DNA from: Vibrio chagasii
GTDB taxonomy: Bacteria > Pseudomonadota > Gammaproteobacteria > Enterobacterales > Vibrionaceae
Assembly: GCF_024347355.1 (NCBI RefSeq)
Contig: NZ_AP025465.1
Coordinates: forward strand, 1,860,001 to 1,924,000
Reading direction: 5' to 3'
Length of the DNA stretch: 64,000 nt
In this document: piece by piece, positions 27,342-35,889 of the stretch
Numbering within the stretch: the first letter of the stretch is position 1
Layout: every line of letters starts with the position of its first letter
Made by a program: the position numbers and the translations under genes
Notes under the pieces: generated by a model
Seen by the model: only the letters and a program-made list of their open reading frames with translations
What the model was told of the DNA's origin: nothing
The model's database searches: none

Positions 27342-27383
27342 TAACGACGGTTCTTTCTAACGACGGCTTCTTATTAACGACGG
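27342..27383 (-). repeat. Three TAACGACGG repeats at the end of the VF530-type gene
   Basis: TAACGACGG occurs at 27342, 27358 and 27375, spaced 16 and 17 bp apart. On the minus strand each is CCGTCGTTA, and the first one read carries the last arginine codons and the stop. The 3' end of the gene seems to have been copied twice in tandem. Confidence 0.7.
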
Positions 27384-27787
27384 AAGTTACGACCGTTACC
27401 GCCACGACGAGCTTTAAAAGCAGAAGCTGCTTTAGCTTGTGAAGCTTGAATCGACTCTACCGTTAACTCCATTGGTTCACGAGGCTCTAAACCATGTCGG
27501 AACGTTCTTGAGCGAGGTGGCATCTGGTATTCAATGTCTGACGCTTTAGGCATACGCTTGAAACGGTAAAGGTAGAAGTTTTCAACCTTTTCACGAGCCC
27601 ACTCAGTCTTTTTAAGGTATTTAACAGCACTTGCGATAGTTGGCTTAGTGTTAAAGCAGTTCATGCGCATTGCCGCATCCAAAATTTCCCAACCATAGTG
27701 ATCCACTAATTCAGTGATCATGGTTTCAAGCTTTAAACCGTGTAGCGGGTTATTTTGTTGCAGTTCGATTCTTTCTTCTTCAGTCAT
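27374..27787 (-). CDS. VF530-family (DUF2132) protein, probable DNA binding
   Basis: This 137-residue protein carries the small helical VF530/DUF2132 domain (about residues 9-85: NNPLHGLKLETMITELVDHYGWEIL, FNTKPTIASAVKYLKKTEWAREKVENFYL; quoted in parts), followed by a low-complexity basic tail ending in RRGGNGRNFRR. The domain is described as a DNA-binding fold; the tail may add nucleic-acid affinity. The start at 27787 has AAGGTAATG upstream and removes ten unlikely residues from the 27817 frame. It is a single gene, between a terminator and a long spacer. The cellular role is unknown. Confidence 0.85.
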   Translation of the reverse strand: MTEEERIELQQNNPLHGLKLETMITELVDHYGWEILDAAMRMNCFNTKPTIASAVKYLKKTEWAREKVENFYLYRFKRMPKASDIEYQMPPRSRTFRHGLEPREPMELTVESIQASQAKAASAFKARRGGNGRNFRR

Positions 27788-28188
27788 AACATTACCTTTT
27801 TCAAGGCAGCTCTCCACCTTGAATATACGCTAGAACACCGTCATCACTGACCGCTTCTAGCTCAATCACTTAGGCATTATGTCCATTGCCTTTCTTTATG
27901 CCTTTATGATGGCATAAAGCATGTCAGTTATCCTATTTATCTTTTCATTTAATTTAAAAACCTTCATCAACCATCCTAGGCATAACCTCACAGTTGGTCA
28001 TTAATTGGTTGTAACACCTACCTATGTGCAAGTTAACAGAATTAATGAGAACACACTGAAATAACCATTTATTTACTATTGTTATTATCTTTTATTCGCA
28101 CGCAGTGCTATGGTTTATTCGAGACTAATGAAACAAAAAGACTAATAATAAACAATGATATAACTATAATTAAAGGTTGGCTTGTAAC
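27788..28188. other. Long spacer between VF530-type and HD-GYP genes
   Basis: A divergent promoter region. It holds a perfect 9-bp inverted repeat at 27894-27919 and AT-rich sequence; no gene is supported. Confidence 0.45.
27894..27919. other. Perfect inverted repeat CTTTATGCC/GGCATAAAG
   Basis: 9-bp arms around an 8-nt spacer, 107 bp upstream of the VF530-type start. No T-run follows, so a protein-binding site is as likely as an RNA hairpin. Confidence 0.5.
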
Positions 28189-29337
28189 ATGTTTGACTAC
28201 TCCCAGATCAACAGAGTAGCGGCTCAAGATAAGGACATTATCGCCATTGTTAATGACCTTTTTCGGCTAGCTCGCGAACATTACCCCATATTATCTCGGC
28301 TTTCGGTCATACTTTGCAGTGACAATAAGGCGTCAGATTACTTTGTCGCAGACGCCCTTAGTAAAGAGGCTGAGCATCGACACATCGAGCAGGAAATCAA
28401 ACCAGAATCGGCACTTTCTCGATTAGCTGAATCCCTCGATATTCGAATCATCAACGATCTCAGCTCGACTCCACCAACAGAGCAAACTTGCCATTTATTA
28501 AAGCTCGGCCATCAGAGCAGTTACACAACCCCTATTCACTATCAAGAACATAATCTTGGGTTTGTATTCGTGAATGCCTCATCGATTGGGTTCTTATCTA
28601 AATCATCAATACAATGCGATATGGCTTATCTCACTCAAGTCATCTCAAGCTTGTTCATTCAACTGTTCGAGCGGCAACGTCACTTCCAATCTTCCTTAGC
28701 AATTGCACTGAATATTGGACACGCTCGCGATCCGGAAACCAAAGATCATCTGATTAGAATGGGCAAATACAGTGAACAATTGGCTCGAACCCTATCAAAT
28801 ACAAACACAGAGATTACCCACCAGTTCATCCATCGTATTCGCTTATATGCACCCTTTCACGATATCGGGAAATACCGAATTCCAGATAATGTATTGTTCA
28901 GTACCGAGCGTTTCTCCGATGAGGAAAGAGCGATAATGAACAACCATACGTTATATGGGGAAGACATGATTAACGATGTGGTTTCGCTATCTCACCACAG
29001 TTCAATGTGTTCAAAAGAAATTCAGTTCATCAAGAATATCGTGCGTCATCACCATGAAAGGTTTGATGGTTCAGGCCTACCCGACGCCTTAAGTGCGCAG
29101 TCCATACCACTAGAAGCGAGAATCGTAACCTTAGCGGATGTGTTTGATGCGCTAATGAGTAAGAGAGCCTATAAAAGAGCATGGACATTAAATGAAGTGA
29201 TGGAATACATAGAGGTACACAACGGTTCGATGTTTGACCCACAGTGTGTCAAAGCACTGAAACAGAACCTCGACTACTTCCTGTCAATTAGAAAGCAATA
29301 TAACGACGATATTCAACCGCAAGCAATGACAGCTTAG
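28189..29337 (+). CDS. HD-GYP domain protein with N-terminal GAF-like sensor
   Basis: This 382-residue soluble protein has an N-terminal region (about 10-165) resembling a GAF-type sensor and an HD-GYP phosphodiesterase domain (about 170-365). Motifs seen: APFHDIGKYRIPDNVL, RHHHERFDGSGLP and ADVFDALMSKRAYKRAW. The GYP tripeptide is replaced by GLP, while the HD and HHE metal ligands remain, so c-di-GMP hydrolysis is plausible but altered partner binding is possible. I start it at the ATG at 28189; the frame opens at a TTG at 28177 that has no room for a ribosome binding site. It stands alone, followed by a terminator. Confidence 0.88.
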   Translation: MFDYSQINRVAAQDKDIIAIVNDLFRLAREHYPILSRLSVILCSDNKASDYFVADALSKEAEHRHIEQEIKPESALSRLAESLDIRIINDLSSTPPTEQTCHLLKLGHQSSYTTPIHYQEHNLGFVFVNASSIGFLSKSSIQCDMAYLTQVISSLFIQLFERQRHFQSSLAIALNIGHARDPETKDHLIRMGKYSEQLARTLSNTNTEITHQFIHRIRLYAPFHDIGKYRIPDNVLFSTERFSDEERAIMNNHTLYGEDMINDVVSLSHHSSMCSKEIQFIKNIVRHHHERFDGSGLPDALSAQSIPLEARIVTLADVFDALMSKRAYKRAWTLNEVMEYIEVHNGSMFDPQCVKALKQNLDYFLSIRKQYNDDIQPQAMTA

Positions 29338-29695
29338 TTCGAACTTATCTTGCAAGCTCCCAATCTAATATCAAGCGTTAGCTAAATCAGAGCCAACAAA
29401 AAAGGATGCCAATTGGCATCCTCAACTTTAAAACCCATCGTATTAGTGTATCTGAGCCAAAACCACATCGAAACCAACTGACTTCGATTTCAAATGACAC
29501 TCGCCTCAGCAAACTGCAGCTTCGCAACAAATGATAATTCAACGTAAACAGCAAAAATAATCACCAAGCTCGCACTAGAAATATAGATATTTAAAATCAC
29601 AAATCACCAAATCAATCACCACGTGTATTTATGGTGGTATTGGTTTGGTCTGTACTCATAAAAAGAAAAACTTAAAATTATCCAAAGGTACGCAC
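29338..29695. other. Spacer with terminator and AT-rich promoter region
   Basis: It contains the hairpin at 29404 and the upstream region of the lipoprotein gene. No further gene seen. Confidence 0.4.
29404..29421. terminator. Hairpin after the HD-GYP gene
   Basis: Perfect 7-bp stem GGATGCC/GGCATCC with an AATT loop. The T-run is better on the minus strand; on the plus strand it is CTCAACTTT. Confidence 0.65.
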
Positions 29696-30934
29696 GTGAA
29701 CCCAATAGCTCAAATTAAGAGTAACTCTAATCGACTACTAACAGCGATGGCCGTTTCTTCAATTATCTCAGGCTGTGGCGGCGGAAACTCTGACAGCACG
29801 ATCGAAGACGGCGTTGCTTTAAGAGACTCTGATCTCACTCTTTACGAAAATGAATATCAACATCGCTTTTGGTACGATGTTAAATACAAAGACGACAAAA
29901 ATAGACAAATCACATTCAAAGTTTCAGAGCAGTCAACAGCAAAGAATGGTGAAGATTTTGAATTAACTGCCTCACGCTCAACCTCAAATAATGCTGGCTA
30001 TTTTACGCTTGCGATCCACGACGATGACCGTTTCGAAGGCAAACAGACGATAGTCATAGATATCATGGTTGATGGTCAATTTATTAGAGAAGAAACCATA
30101 ACACTTGATGACACAAATTCAACGTCTCTGACTGGCCATGCAGCCATTGAAAAGAGAGGAGCGGTTGGCCATGGAGAAACAACAGTTGTAATAGATGACA
30201 CAATGTATGAACTCAGTTTTAATTATGCGTTATTCAAATATGATCTTCTAACACATAAAACTGTAAAAAAACGCGAAATTACTGGTAATACATCGATAGG
30301 TAGCGTTTACCAATATGATGGTGACATATTTTCATACCGTAATGACAAGATACAACGCCTGAACACAGACAGCCTACTTTGGGAAATTATTTCAACCCCA
30401 CCATCTCCAACAAACGAGATGAATCCAGTTGGTTATGCAATACAGTCAACACAAGTAGTTAATGACAAGCTCTATTTATTTGGCTATCAAAATGTTCAAG
30501 ACGAACAAAAGCCGATCAATTTTAGCTATGACTTTCAATACAAAAAATGGAAAGAGTTAAGTAATCGTCCACACTTCAACACTTTTGCTCAATCGGTGCA
30601 GTTTGGCAATGATGTCTACCTTTTCAGAAATGGGCAAGCCATGATATACAACACTTCAAAGGATGAATGGTCTACTGACCCTATCGAAGCAAAAATTGGA
30701 ACAACACAACCTCATGTTGCAGGAAAGTACGCTTATAACTTTTTTGTGGAAGATAACGCGGCTTACTTATCGCGCTTTAACCTTGAAAAACGAACGCAAG
30801 AAGTACAGCAAGTATCCAATTCCCAAAGAGGTATTTCATGGCAGATAGAAGGAACCTTCATGTATAAGGGAAGAATTTACCTGGCGAATAACGAACAAAC
30901 ACGCCTGCTCTCCGCCTACTGGGGAGATAACTAA
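29696..30934 (+). CDS. Predicted lipoprotein, Calx-beta-like and Kelch-like regions
   Basis: This 412-residue protein begins with a signal sequence ending in a lipobox (ISGC, Cys 27) followed by GGGNSDS, so it should be lipid-anchored. Residues about 35-125 resemble a Calx-beta repeat (FKVSEQSTAKNGEDFEL, FTLAIHDDDRFEGKQTIVI). Residues about 145-400 hold several Kelch-like beta-propeller blades (DGDIFSYRNDKIQRLNTDSL, VNDKLYLFGYQN, FGNDVYLFRNGQAMIYN). The GTG at 29696 is chosen as the start because AAAGG lies 7 bp upstream; a TTG-started frame from 29645 would add 17 residues. No enzyme motif; a surface binding role is possible. Single gene followed by a terminator. Confidence 0.78.
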   Translation: MNPIAQIKSNSNRLLTAMAVSSIISGCGGGNSDSTIEDGVALRDSDLTLYENEYQHRFWYDVKYKDDKNRQITFKVSEQSTAKNGEDFELTASRSTSNNAGYFTLAIHDDDRFEGKQTIVIDIMVDGQFIREETITLDDTNSTSLTGHAAIEKRGAVGHGETTVVIDDTMYELSFNYALFKYDLLTHKTVKKREITGNTSIGSVYQYDGDIFSYRNDKIQRLNTDSLLWEIISTPPSPTNEMNPVGYAIQSTQVVNDKLYLFGYQNVQDEQKPINFSYDFQYKKWKELSNRPHFNTFAQSVQFGNDVYLFRNGQAMIYNTSKDEWSTDPIEAKIGTTQPHVAGKYAYNFFVEDNAAYLSRFNLEKRTQEVQQVSNSQRGISWQIEGTFMYKGRIYLANNEQTRLLSAYWGDN

Positions 30935-30961
30935 ATTATTTTCCAATATACGACTTATTAA

Positions 30962-30986
30962 AAAGGTGCCCTGTGGGCACCTTTGT
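30962..30986. terminator. Bidirectional terminator, lipoprotein gene and gnd
   Basis: Perfect 9-bp stem AAAGGTGCC/GGCACCTTT between the convergent genes. Confidence 0.85.
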
Positions 30987-31012
30987 TATATTAACAACGA
31001 AATGATAATCAA

Positions 31013-32461
31013 TTATACGTCGTAAGTTGTAGAAGCAGTGTCGCCGCCTGTACCAGTCCAGTTTGTGTGGAAGAATTCACCACGTGGACGGTCAGTACGC
31101 TCGTAAGTGTGAGCACCGAAGTAGTCACGTTGAGCTTGAAGCAGGTTAGCTGGTAGACGTGCAGTTGTGTAGCCGTCTAGGAAAGATAGCGCAGAAATCG
31201 TACATGGCATTGGGATACCAGAACCTAGAGATTTCGCTGCTACTTTACGCCATGCCGCTAGGCTGCTTTGTAGGATGTTTTTGAAGTACTCATCAGAACC
31301 TAGGAACGCGATGTCTGGGTTTGCTTCGTACGCATCACGGATGTTGCCTAGGAATGCAGAACGGATGATACAACCACCACGCCACATTAGTGCTACGTTG
31401 CCGTAGTTTAGATCCCAGCCGTTCTCGTTAGACGCTTCGCGCATTAGCATGAAGCCTTGAGCGTAAGAGATGATCTTAGAAGCTAGTAGAGCTTGACGTA
31501 GTGCATCAACCCACTCTTGCTTGTCGCCTTCAACTGGAGTGATTGTCTTACCGAATAGAGTTTCAGCTTCAACACGTTGATCTTTCAGTGCAGATAGACA
31601 ACGAGAGAATACAGACTCAGAGATAAGTGTTAGAGGAATACCTAGGTCTAGTGCGTTGATACCTGTCCACTTACCCGTACCTTTTTGGCCTGCAGTGTCT
31701 AGGATCTTTTCAACTAGAGCTTCACCGTCTTCATCTTTGTAGCCAAGGATGTCTGCAGTGATTTCAACTAGGTAGCTGTCTAGCTCAGTCTTGTTCCAGT
31801 CAGCGAATACTGCTTGCATCTCGTCAGCAGACATACCTAGGCCATCTTTCATGAACTGGTAAGCTTCAGTAATAAGCTGCATGTCACCGTATTCGATGCC
31901 GTTGTGTACCATCTTAACGAAGTGACCAGCACCGTCGTTACCAACCCAGTCACAACAAGGCTCGCCGGCGTCAGTTTTTGCAGAGATACCTTGGAAGATT
32001 GGCTTAACCGCTTCCCAAGCTTCAGCCGCGCCACCTGGCATGATTGAAGGACCGAAACGAGCACCTTCTTCACCACCTGATACACCAGTACCGATGAAGT
32101 GGATACCTTTCTCACGACAGTGCGCTACACGACGGTTAGTGTCTGGGTAGTTAGTGTTACCACCATCAATGATGATGTCGCCTTCGTCTAGAAGTGGGAT
32201 TAGGTTTTCGATGAATGTGTCTACAACGTCACCAGCACGAACCATAAGCATCACTTTACGTGGTGCTTCTAGCTTCTCAACTAGCTCTTCTAGAGAGTAA
32301 GCACCAACAATGTTAGTACCTTTAGCTGGGCCTTCTAGGAACTCGTCTACTTTCGCAGCAGTACGGTTATGAGCCACAACTTTGAAGCCGTGGTCGTTCA
32401 TGTTTAGGATAAGGTTCTGACCCATTACTGCTAGGCCAATTACACCGATATCACCTTTCAT
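31013..32461 (-). CDS. gnd: 6-phosphogluconate dehydrogenase, decarboxylating
   Basis: Gnd oxidises and decarboxylates 6-phosphogluconate to ribulose 5-phosphate, making NADPH, the third step of the oxidative pentose phosphate pathway. The 482-residue protein shows the Rossmann start IGLAVMGQNLILNMNDHG, the substrate loop GTGVSGGEEGARFGPSIMPGG (shown in part), the catalytic segment HFVKMVHNGIEYGDMQLI with Lys and the C-terminal FHTNWTG motif. Length is typical. It is the last gene of a zwf-pgl-gnd operon, 29 bp after pgl. The DNA is codon-optimised in appearance, with many GAC/CTG/GGT-type codons, as expected for a well-expressed metabolic gene. Confidence 0.97.
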   Translation of the reverse strand: MKGDIGVIGLAVMGQNLILNMNDHGFKVVAHNRTAAKVDEFLEGPAKGTNIVGAYSLEELVEKLEAPRKVMLMVRAGDVVDTFIENLIPLLDEGDIIIDGGNTNYPDTNRRVAHCREKGIHFIGTGVSGGEEGARFGPSIMPGGAAEAWEAVKPIFQGISAKTDAGEPCCDWVGNDGAGHFVKMVHNGIEYGDMQLITEAYQFMKDGLGMSADEMQAVFADWNKTELDSYLVEITADILGYKDEDGEALVEKILDTAGQKGTGKWTGINALDLGIPLTLISESVFSRCLSALKDQRVEAETLFGKTITPVEGDKQEWVDALRQALLASKIISYAQGFMLMREASNENGWDLNYGNVALMWRGGCIIRSAFLGNIRDAYEANPDIAFLGSDEYFKNILQSSLAAWRKVAAKSLGSGIPMPCTISALSFLDGYTTARLPANLLQAQRDYFGAHTYERTDRPRGEFFHTNWTGTGGDTASTTYDV

Positions 32462-32490
32462 TATTTATATCTCCTTGCGGCTAGTCGCAC

Positions 32491-33207
32491 TTATGCGATA
32501 GCACTTGCTGCATTTGAATCTAGGAACCACTCTGTCTCGCCAGTTTTAGACTGGATTTTCGCTGCCGGGTAAGGCAACTCTGAAGCAGGAGTAGTATGAA
32601 TTTCTTTAACGATCTCAACTTTACCTGCACCCAGTACTAGGTAGCTGATTCGTTTTGCTGCTTCTAAAACTTTTGCTGTTTTAGAAACACGGATTTGACC
32701 CGACTCAGGGTGAGAAGCCAGTACAGACAGGTTCTCATCTTGGTAGTTAGTAACACCCGGGAACAGTGATGCTGTGTGGCCATCTGCGCCAACACCTAAC
32801 AGAATCCAATCAAAAACAGGCGTGCCGTTTTCAGAAGGGATCACATCAGCCATCTCTTTTGCAAAGCGCTCTGCTTCTGCTTTAGGCTCATCTTCGCCGC
32901 GAATGCGGTGGATGTTTTCAGCAGGAAGGTTTACTTGAGAGAATAGAAGCGCGTTTGCTTCACCGAAGTTGCTTTCTGCATCATCCGGTGCAACACAACG
33001 CTCATCACCCCACCAAAAATGAAGGTTGTTCCACTGAATACCTTCTGCGTATGGCGCTTGCGCCAACAGTTTGAAAAGCATTTTTGGTGTGCTACCGCCA
33101 GACAGTGAAATGTGAACAGGTTTACCCTGCTCGCTGTACGCTTTCATTTCGTTTGCTAGGCTTTCAACAACTAGCTCTGGCGTTTCAAAGATCTTGTGGT
33201 TGATCAT
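32491..33207 (-). CDS. pgl: 6-phosphogluconolactonase
   Basis: Pgl hydrolyses 6-phosphogluconolactone, the second step of the oxidative pentose phosphate pathway. The 238-residue NagB/DevB-type protein shows [37 protein letters not shown] and [16 protein letters not shown]. The ATG at 33207 overlaps the zwf stop codon (ATGA), a mark of translational coupling, so I prefer it over the open frame from 33255. Confidence 0.95.
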   Translation of the reverse strand: MINHKIFETPELVVESLANEMKAYSEQGKPVHISLSGGSTPKMLFKLLAQAPYAEGIQWNNLHFWWGDERCVAPDDAESNFGEANALLFSQVNLPAENIHRIRGEDEPKAEAERFAKEMADVIPSENGTPVFDWILLGVGADGHTASLFPGVTNYQDENLSVLASHPESGQIRVSKTAKVLEAAKRISYLVLGAGKVEIVKEIHTTPASELPYPAAKIQSKTGETEWFLDSNAASAIA

Positions 33208-34706
33208 AGTTCGCAGTAATCCGTGTCTGTTAAGTTTTTGCATGGGAAACGCCATGCGCGGCCATCACGTTGCAGAAGTTCATCTGCTTCCTGTGGGCCC
33301 CAAGTACCACAAGCATAGCCAAACAGTGCTTGAGGATCTTGTTTAAAGTCTAAGATTGGTTGAACGTACTTCCAACATGCTTCTACCGCATCGGTACGTG
33401 CAAACAGAGTCGCATCACCGTTAAGTGCATCAAGAAGAAGACGCTCGTAAGCCGTTAGCATCTGAGTTTCAGGCAAGTCAGAGTAAGAGAAGTTCATTTT
33501 CACTTCTTTTGCTTTGAAGCCGGCACCTGGCTCTTTCAAGCCAAAGCTCATCTGAATACCTTCATCCGGTTGGATACGGATAATCAGCTTGTTCTCTGGT
33601 GCGTCTTGACCAAATACAGGGTGTGGCGTGTTCTTAAAGTGAATCACGATTTCAGTCACACGTGTAGGTAAGCGTTTACCGGTACGTACGTAGAAAGGAA
33701 CGCCATTCCAACGCCAGTTATTGATGTGAGCTTTCAAACCGATGTAAGTCTCGGTACGAGAATCATCCGCTACACCATGCTCTTCACGGTAACCTAGTAG
33801 GTGCTGACCACGAACATCTGATGCTGTGTACTGACCTAATACTAAGTCTTTCCGCAGATCATCTTCTTCTAATGGCTTAAGACACTGAAGCACTTTAACC
33901 ACTTCATCACGAATAGAATCAGCGTTAATTTGTGCAGGTGGCTCCATACCCACCATTGCTAGCACTTGTAGCAAATGGTTTTGGAACATGTCACGAACTG
34001 CGCCAGAACCGTCGTAGTATCCGCCACGTTCTTCAACGCCAAGGAACTCAGCACCTGTGATTTCAACATAATCAATGAAGTTACGGTTCCACAGTGGTTC
34101 AAACATCGCGTTTGAGAAACGAAGCACTAGAAGGTTTTGAACCGTTTCTTTACCGAGGTAATGGTCGATACGGTAGATCTGGTGTTCTTGGAAGTGATGA
34201 TGGATCTCTTCATCCAGCGCTTGAGCTGATGCTAGATCGTAACCAAATGGCTTCTCAATGATCAGACGACGCCAGCCGTTCTTCTCATCGTTCAGACCAT
34301 GTGCAGCAAGGTTTGCTGGAATCACACCGTAAAGGCTTGGCGGGGTTGCCAAGTAGAACAATGTGTTATGGTTTTCGAATTGGTAGTCTTGCTCAAGCTT
34401 ATCCAGACGTTGTGCTAGACGAGCGTAATCGTCTACATCTGAAGTGTTGATCGCTTGGTAATGCAGATGCTCAATAAATGCATTCAGCGTCTCTGGCTCA
34501 GTTTTTTCCATTTCCTGAAGAGACTTCTTCAGCTTCTCACGGTAAGACTCGTCGCTGTACTCAGTACGGCTCACTCCAAGAATCGCAAAGGATTCTGGAA
34601 GTTGATTGCTAGCATACAGGTGGTACAAAGCAGGAATTAACTTGCGGTAAGTTAGATCTCCCGACGCACCAAAAATAACGATGCTGCTGTTTTCAGGTAT
34701 TACCAT
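33204..34706 (-). CDS. zwf: Glucose-6-phosphate 1-dehydrogenase
   Basis: Zwf oxidises glucose 6-phosphate with NADP+, the entry step of the oxidative pentose phosphate pathway. The 500-residue protein shows the nucleotide-binding [12 protein letters not shown] (12-23), EKPFG (151-155) and the active-site RIDHYLGKE (179-187). AGGAAAG precedes tandem ATGs at 34709 and 34706; I use the second. The frame open to 34760 lacks a plausible site. First gene of the zwf-pgl-gnd operon. Confidence 0.96.
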   Translation of the reverse strand: MVIPENSSIVIFGASGDLTYRKLIPALYHLYASNQLPESFAILGVSRTEYSDESYREKLKKSLQEMEKTEPETLNAFIEHLHYQAINTSDVDDYARLAQRLDKLEQDYQFENHNTLFYLATPPSLYGVIPANLAAHGLNDEKNGWRRLIIEKPFGYDLASAQALDEEIHHHFQEHQIYRIDHYLGKETVQNLLVLRFSNAMFEPLWNRNFIDYVEITGAEFLGVEERGGYYDGSGAVRDMFQNHLLQVLAMVGMEPPAQINADSIRDEVVKVLQCLKPLEEDDLRKDLVLGQYTASDVRGQHLLGYREEHGVADDSRTETYIGLKAHINNWRWNGVPFYVRTGKRLPTRVTEIVIHFKNTPHPVFGQDAPENKLIIRIQPDEGIQMSFGLKEPGAGFKAKEVKMNFSYSDLPETQMLTAYERLLLDALNGDATLFARTDAVEACWKYVQPILDFKQDPQALFGYACGTWGPQEADELLQRDGRAWRFPCKNLTDTDYCEL

Positions 34707-35067
34707 CATCTTTCCTATAAAAACAAGGTTTTTAGTATTCGCCAAAGGTATCAGCGACATACGAAAATAGATAATAGGTCTTGGCTATTACATCAATAGC
34801 AAGTGCCTATTACACTTGAGAATGCGTTTGGTAAACGAGGGTGAATGCTATCACCACTATTCGGGACAGTATTGTCTATGAGTATTTGATTTACATCAAC
34901 CACTGTGAAGGCAATCGATTAAATATTGACTCATTTTGAACAAAATATAATCGACCATTGGTTTCACGAAGACTGAAAAAGAAGCAAATCGGCATTCTCG
35001 AACATTGTAGTCGAGAAAGAATGGCATCTGGTCTGCGGAGTGTAGTTTAATAAAGCGTGAGGAGTGT
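34707..35067. other. Promoter region of zwf-pgl-gnd
   Basis: Gene-free stretch upstream of zwf, ending at the terminator of the two-component genes. I saw no operator that I could name; short open frames here look accidental. Confidence 0.4.
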
Positions 35068-35092
35068 AAAACCAGATTATTCAACTGGTTTT
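35068..35092 (-). terminator. Terminator of the two-component operon
   Basis: Stem AAAACCAG/CTGGTTTT, 9-nt loop, 40 bp after the response regulator stop codon, with T residues on the minus-strand side. Confidence 0.75.
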
Positions 35093-35131
35093 ACATTTTA
35101 CTTAAATAGAAAGGACGTTGTTAGCACTGCC

Positions 35132-35827
35132 TTATCTTTTGGCTTTGTTATAACAGCGTTCAGGGCGCCCAACCGTACCGTAGCTCAAATCTGCTGTTAG
35201 TTCACCGGTAGTGATCAGGAACTCTAAATAACGTCTAGCAGTTGTACGGCTTGCACCAATTCGTTCGCCAGCTTCATCGGCGGTAATATTAACGGCATCA
35301 GCTTGTAGAAAAATAGCTCTGATCTTATCCAACGTTACGCCATCGATTCCTTTGGGCAAGGTTGATACTTTTCCTGAATCCGCTTTGGCATTGGCTTGCA
35401 GCATCTTATCAACCAAACCTTGGTTCAAATCAGACACGCTTTCGAACTCTTGTAACTGTGACTGATACTTCTTCAGCGCGGCTTCCAAACGAGGAAACAT
35501 GACTGGTTTTAATAGGTAATCCACCACGCCGCCGCGCATCGCTGTCTGTAAGGTGTCTACATCTCGCGCCGCGGTAATCAAAATCACATCACACCCTTGG
35601 TTGTTACCTCGAACGTGATTAAGAATATCGATCCCACTACCATCTGGTAGATACACATCTAATAGCACCAAATCTGGTTTTAAGATGTCCAATTGCATAA
35701 GCGCTTCAGACTGTGTAGTGGCAATGCCAACCACGTCAAAGCCTCCCATCTGTTCTAGATAGCGATGGTGAAGCTCTGCAATCGCAATATCATCTTCAAT
35801 GACCATGACTCTCGTGATTGCGTTCAT
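35132..35827 (-). CDS. Response regulator, CitB/DcuR type
   Basis: This 231-residue protein has a receiver domain (about 5-125; phospho-acceptor Asp57 in LVLLDVYLPDGSG; acidic pocket EDD at 11-13) and a C-terminal helix-turn-helix of the CitB/DcuR class (ADEAGERIGASRTTARRYLEF). Partner of the sensor kinase encoded 62 bp upstream. Relatives control uptake or metabolism of citrate, C4-dicarboxylates or malate. Candidate targets include tctCBA at 21.3 kb in this window, but distance leaves this open. Confidence 0.9.
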   Translation of the reverse strand: MNAITRVMVIEDDIAIAELHHRYLEQMGGFDVVGIATTQSEALMQLDILKPDLVLLDVYLPDGSGIDILNHVRGNNQGCDVILITAARDVDTLQTAMRGGVVDYLLKPVMFPRLEAALKKYQSQLQEFESVSDLNQGLVDKMLQANAKADSGKVSTLPKGIDGVTLDKIRAIFLQADAVNITADEAGERIGASRTTARRYLEFLITTGELTADLSYGTVGRPERCYNKAKR

Positions 35828-35889
35828 TTATGTTCTTCCTTTAACCATTGTTTTTCCATCAAGGTGATCTTCATGTGATCACTCGTGCT

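Noticed and set aside
34896..35084. Short minus-strand frame upstream of zwf
   Set aside because: It reads through the terminator of the two-component operon and lacks a start site; probably chance.
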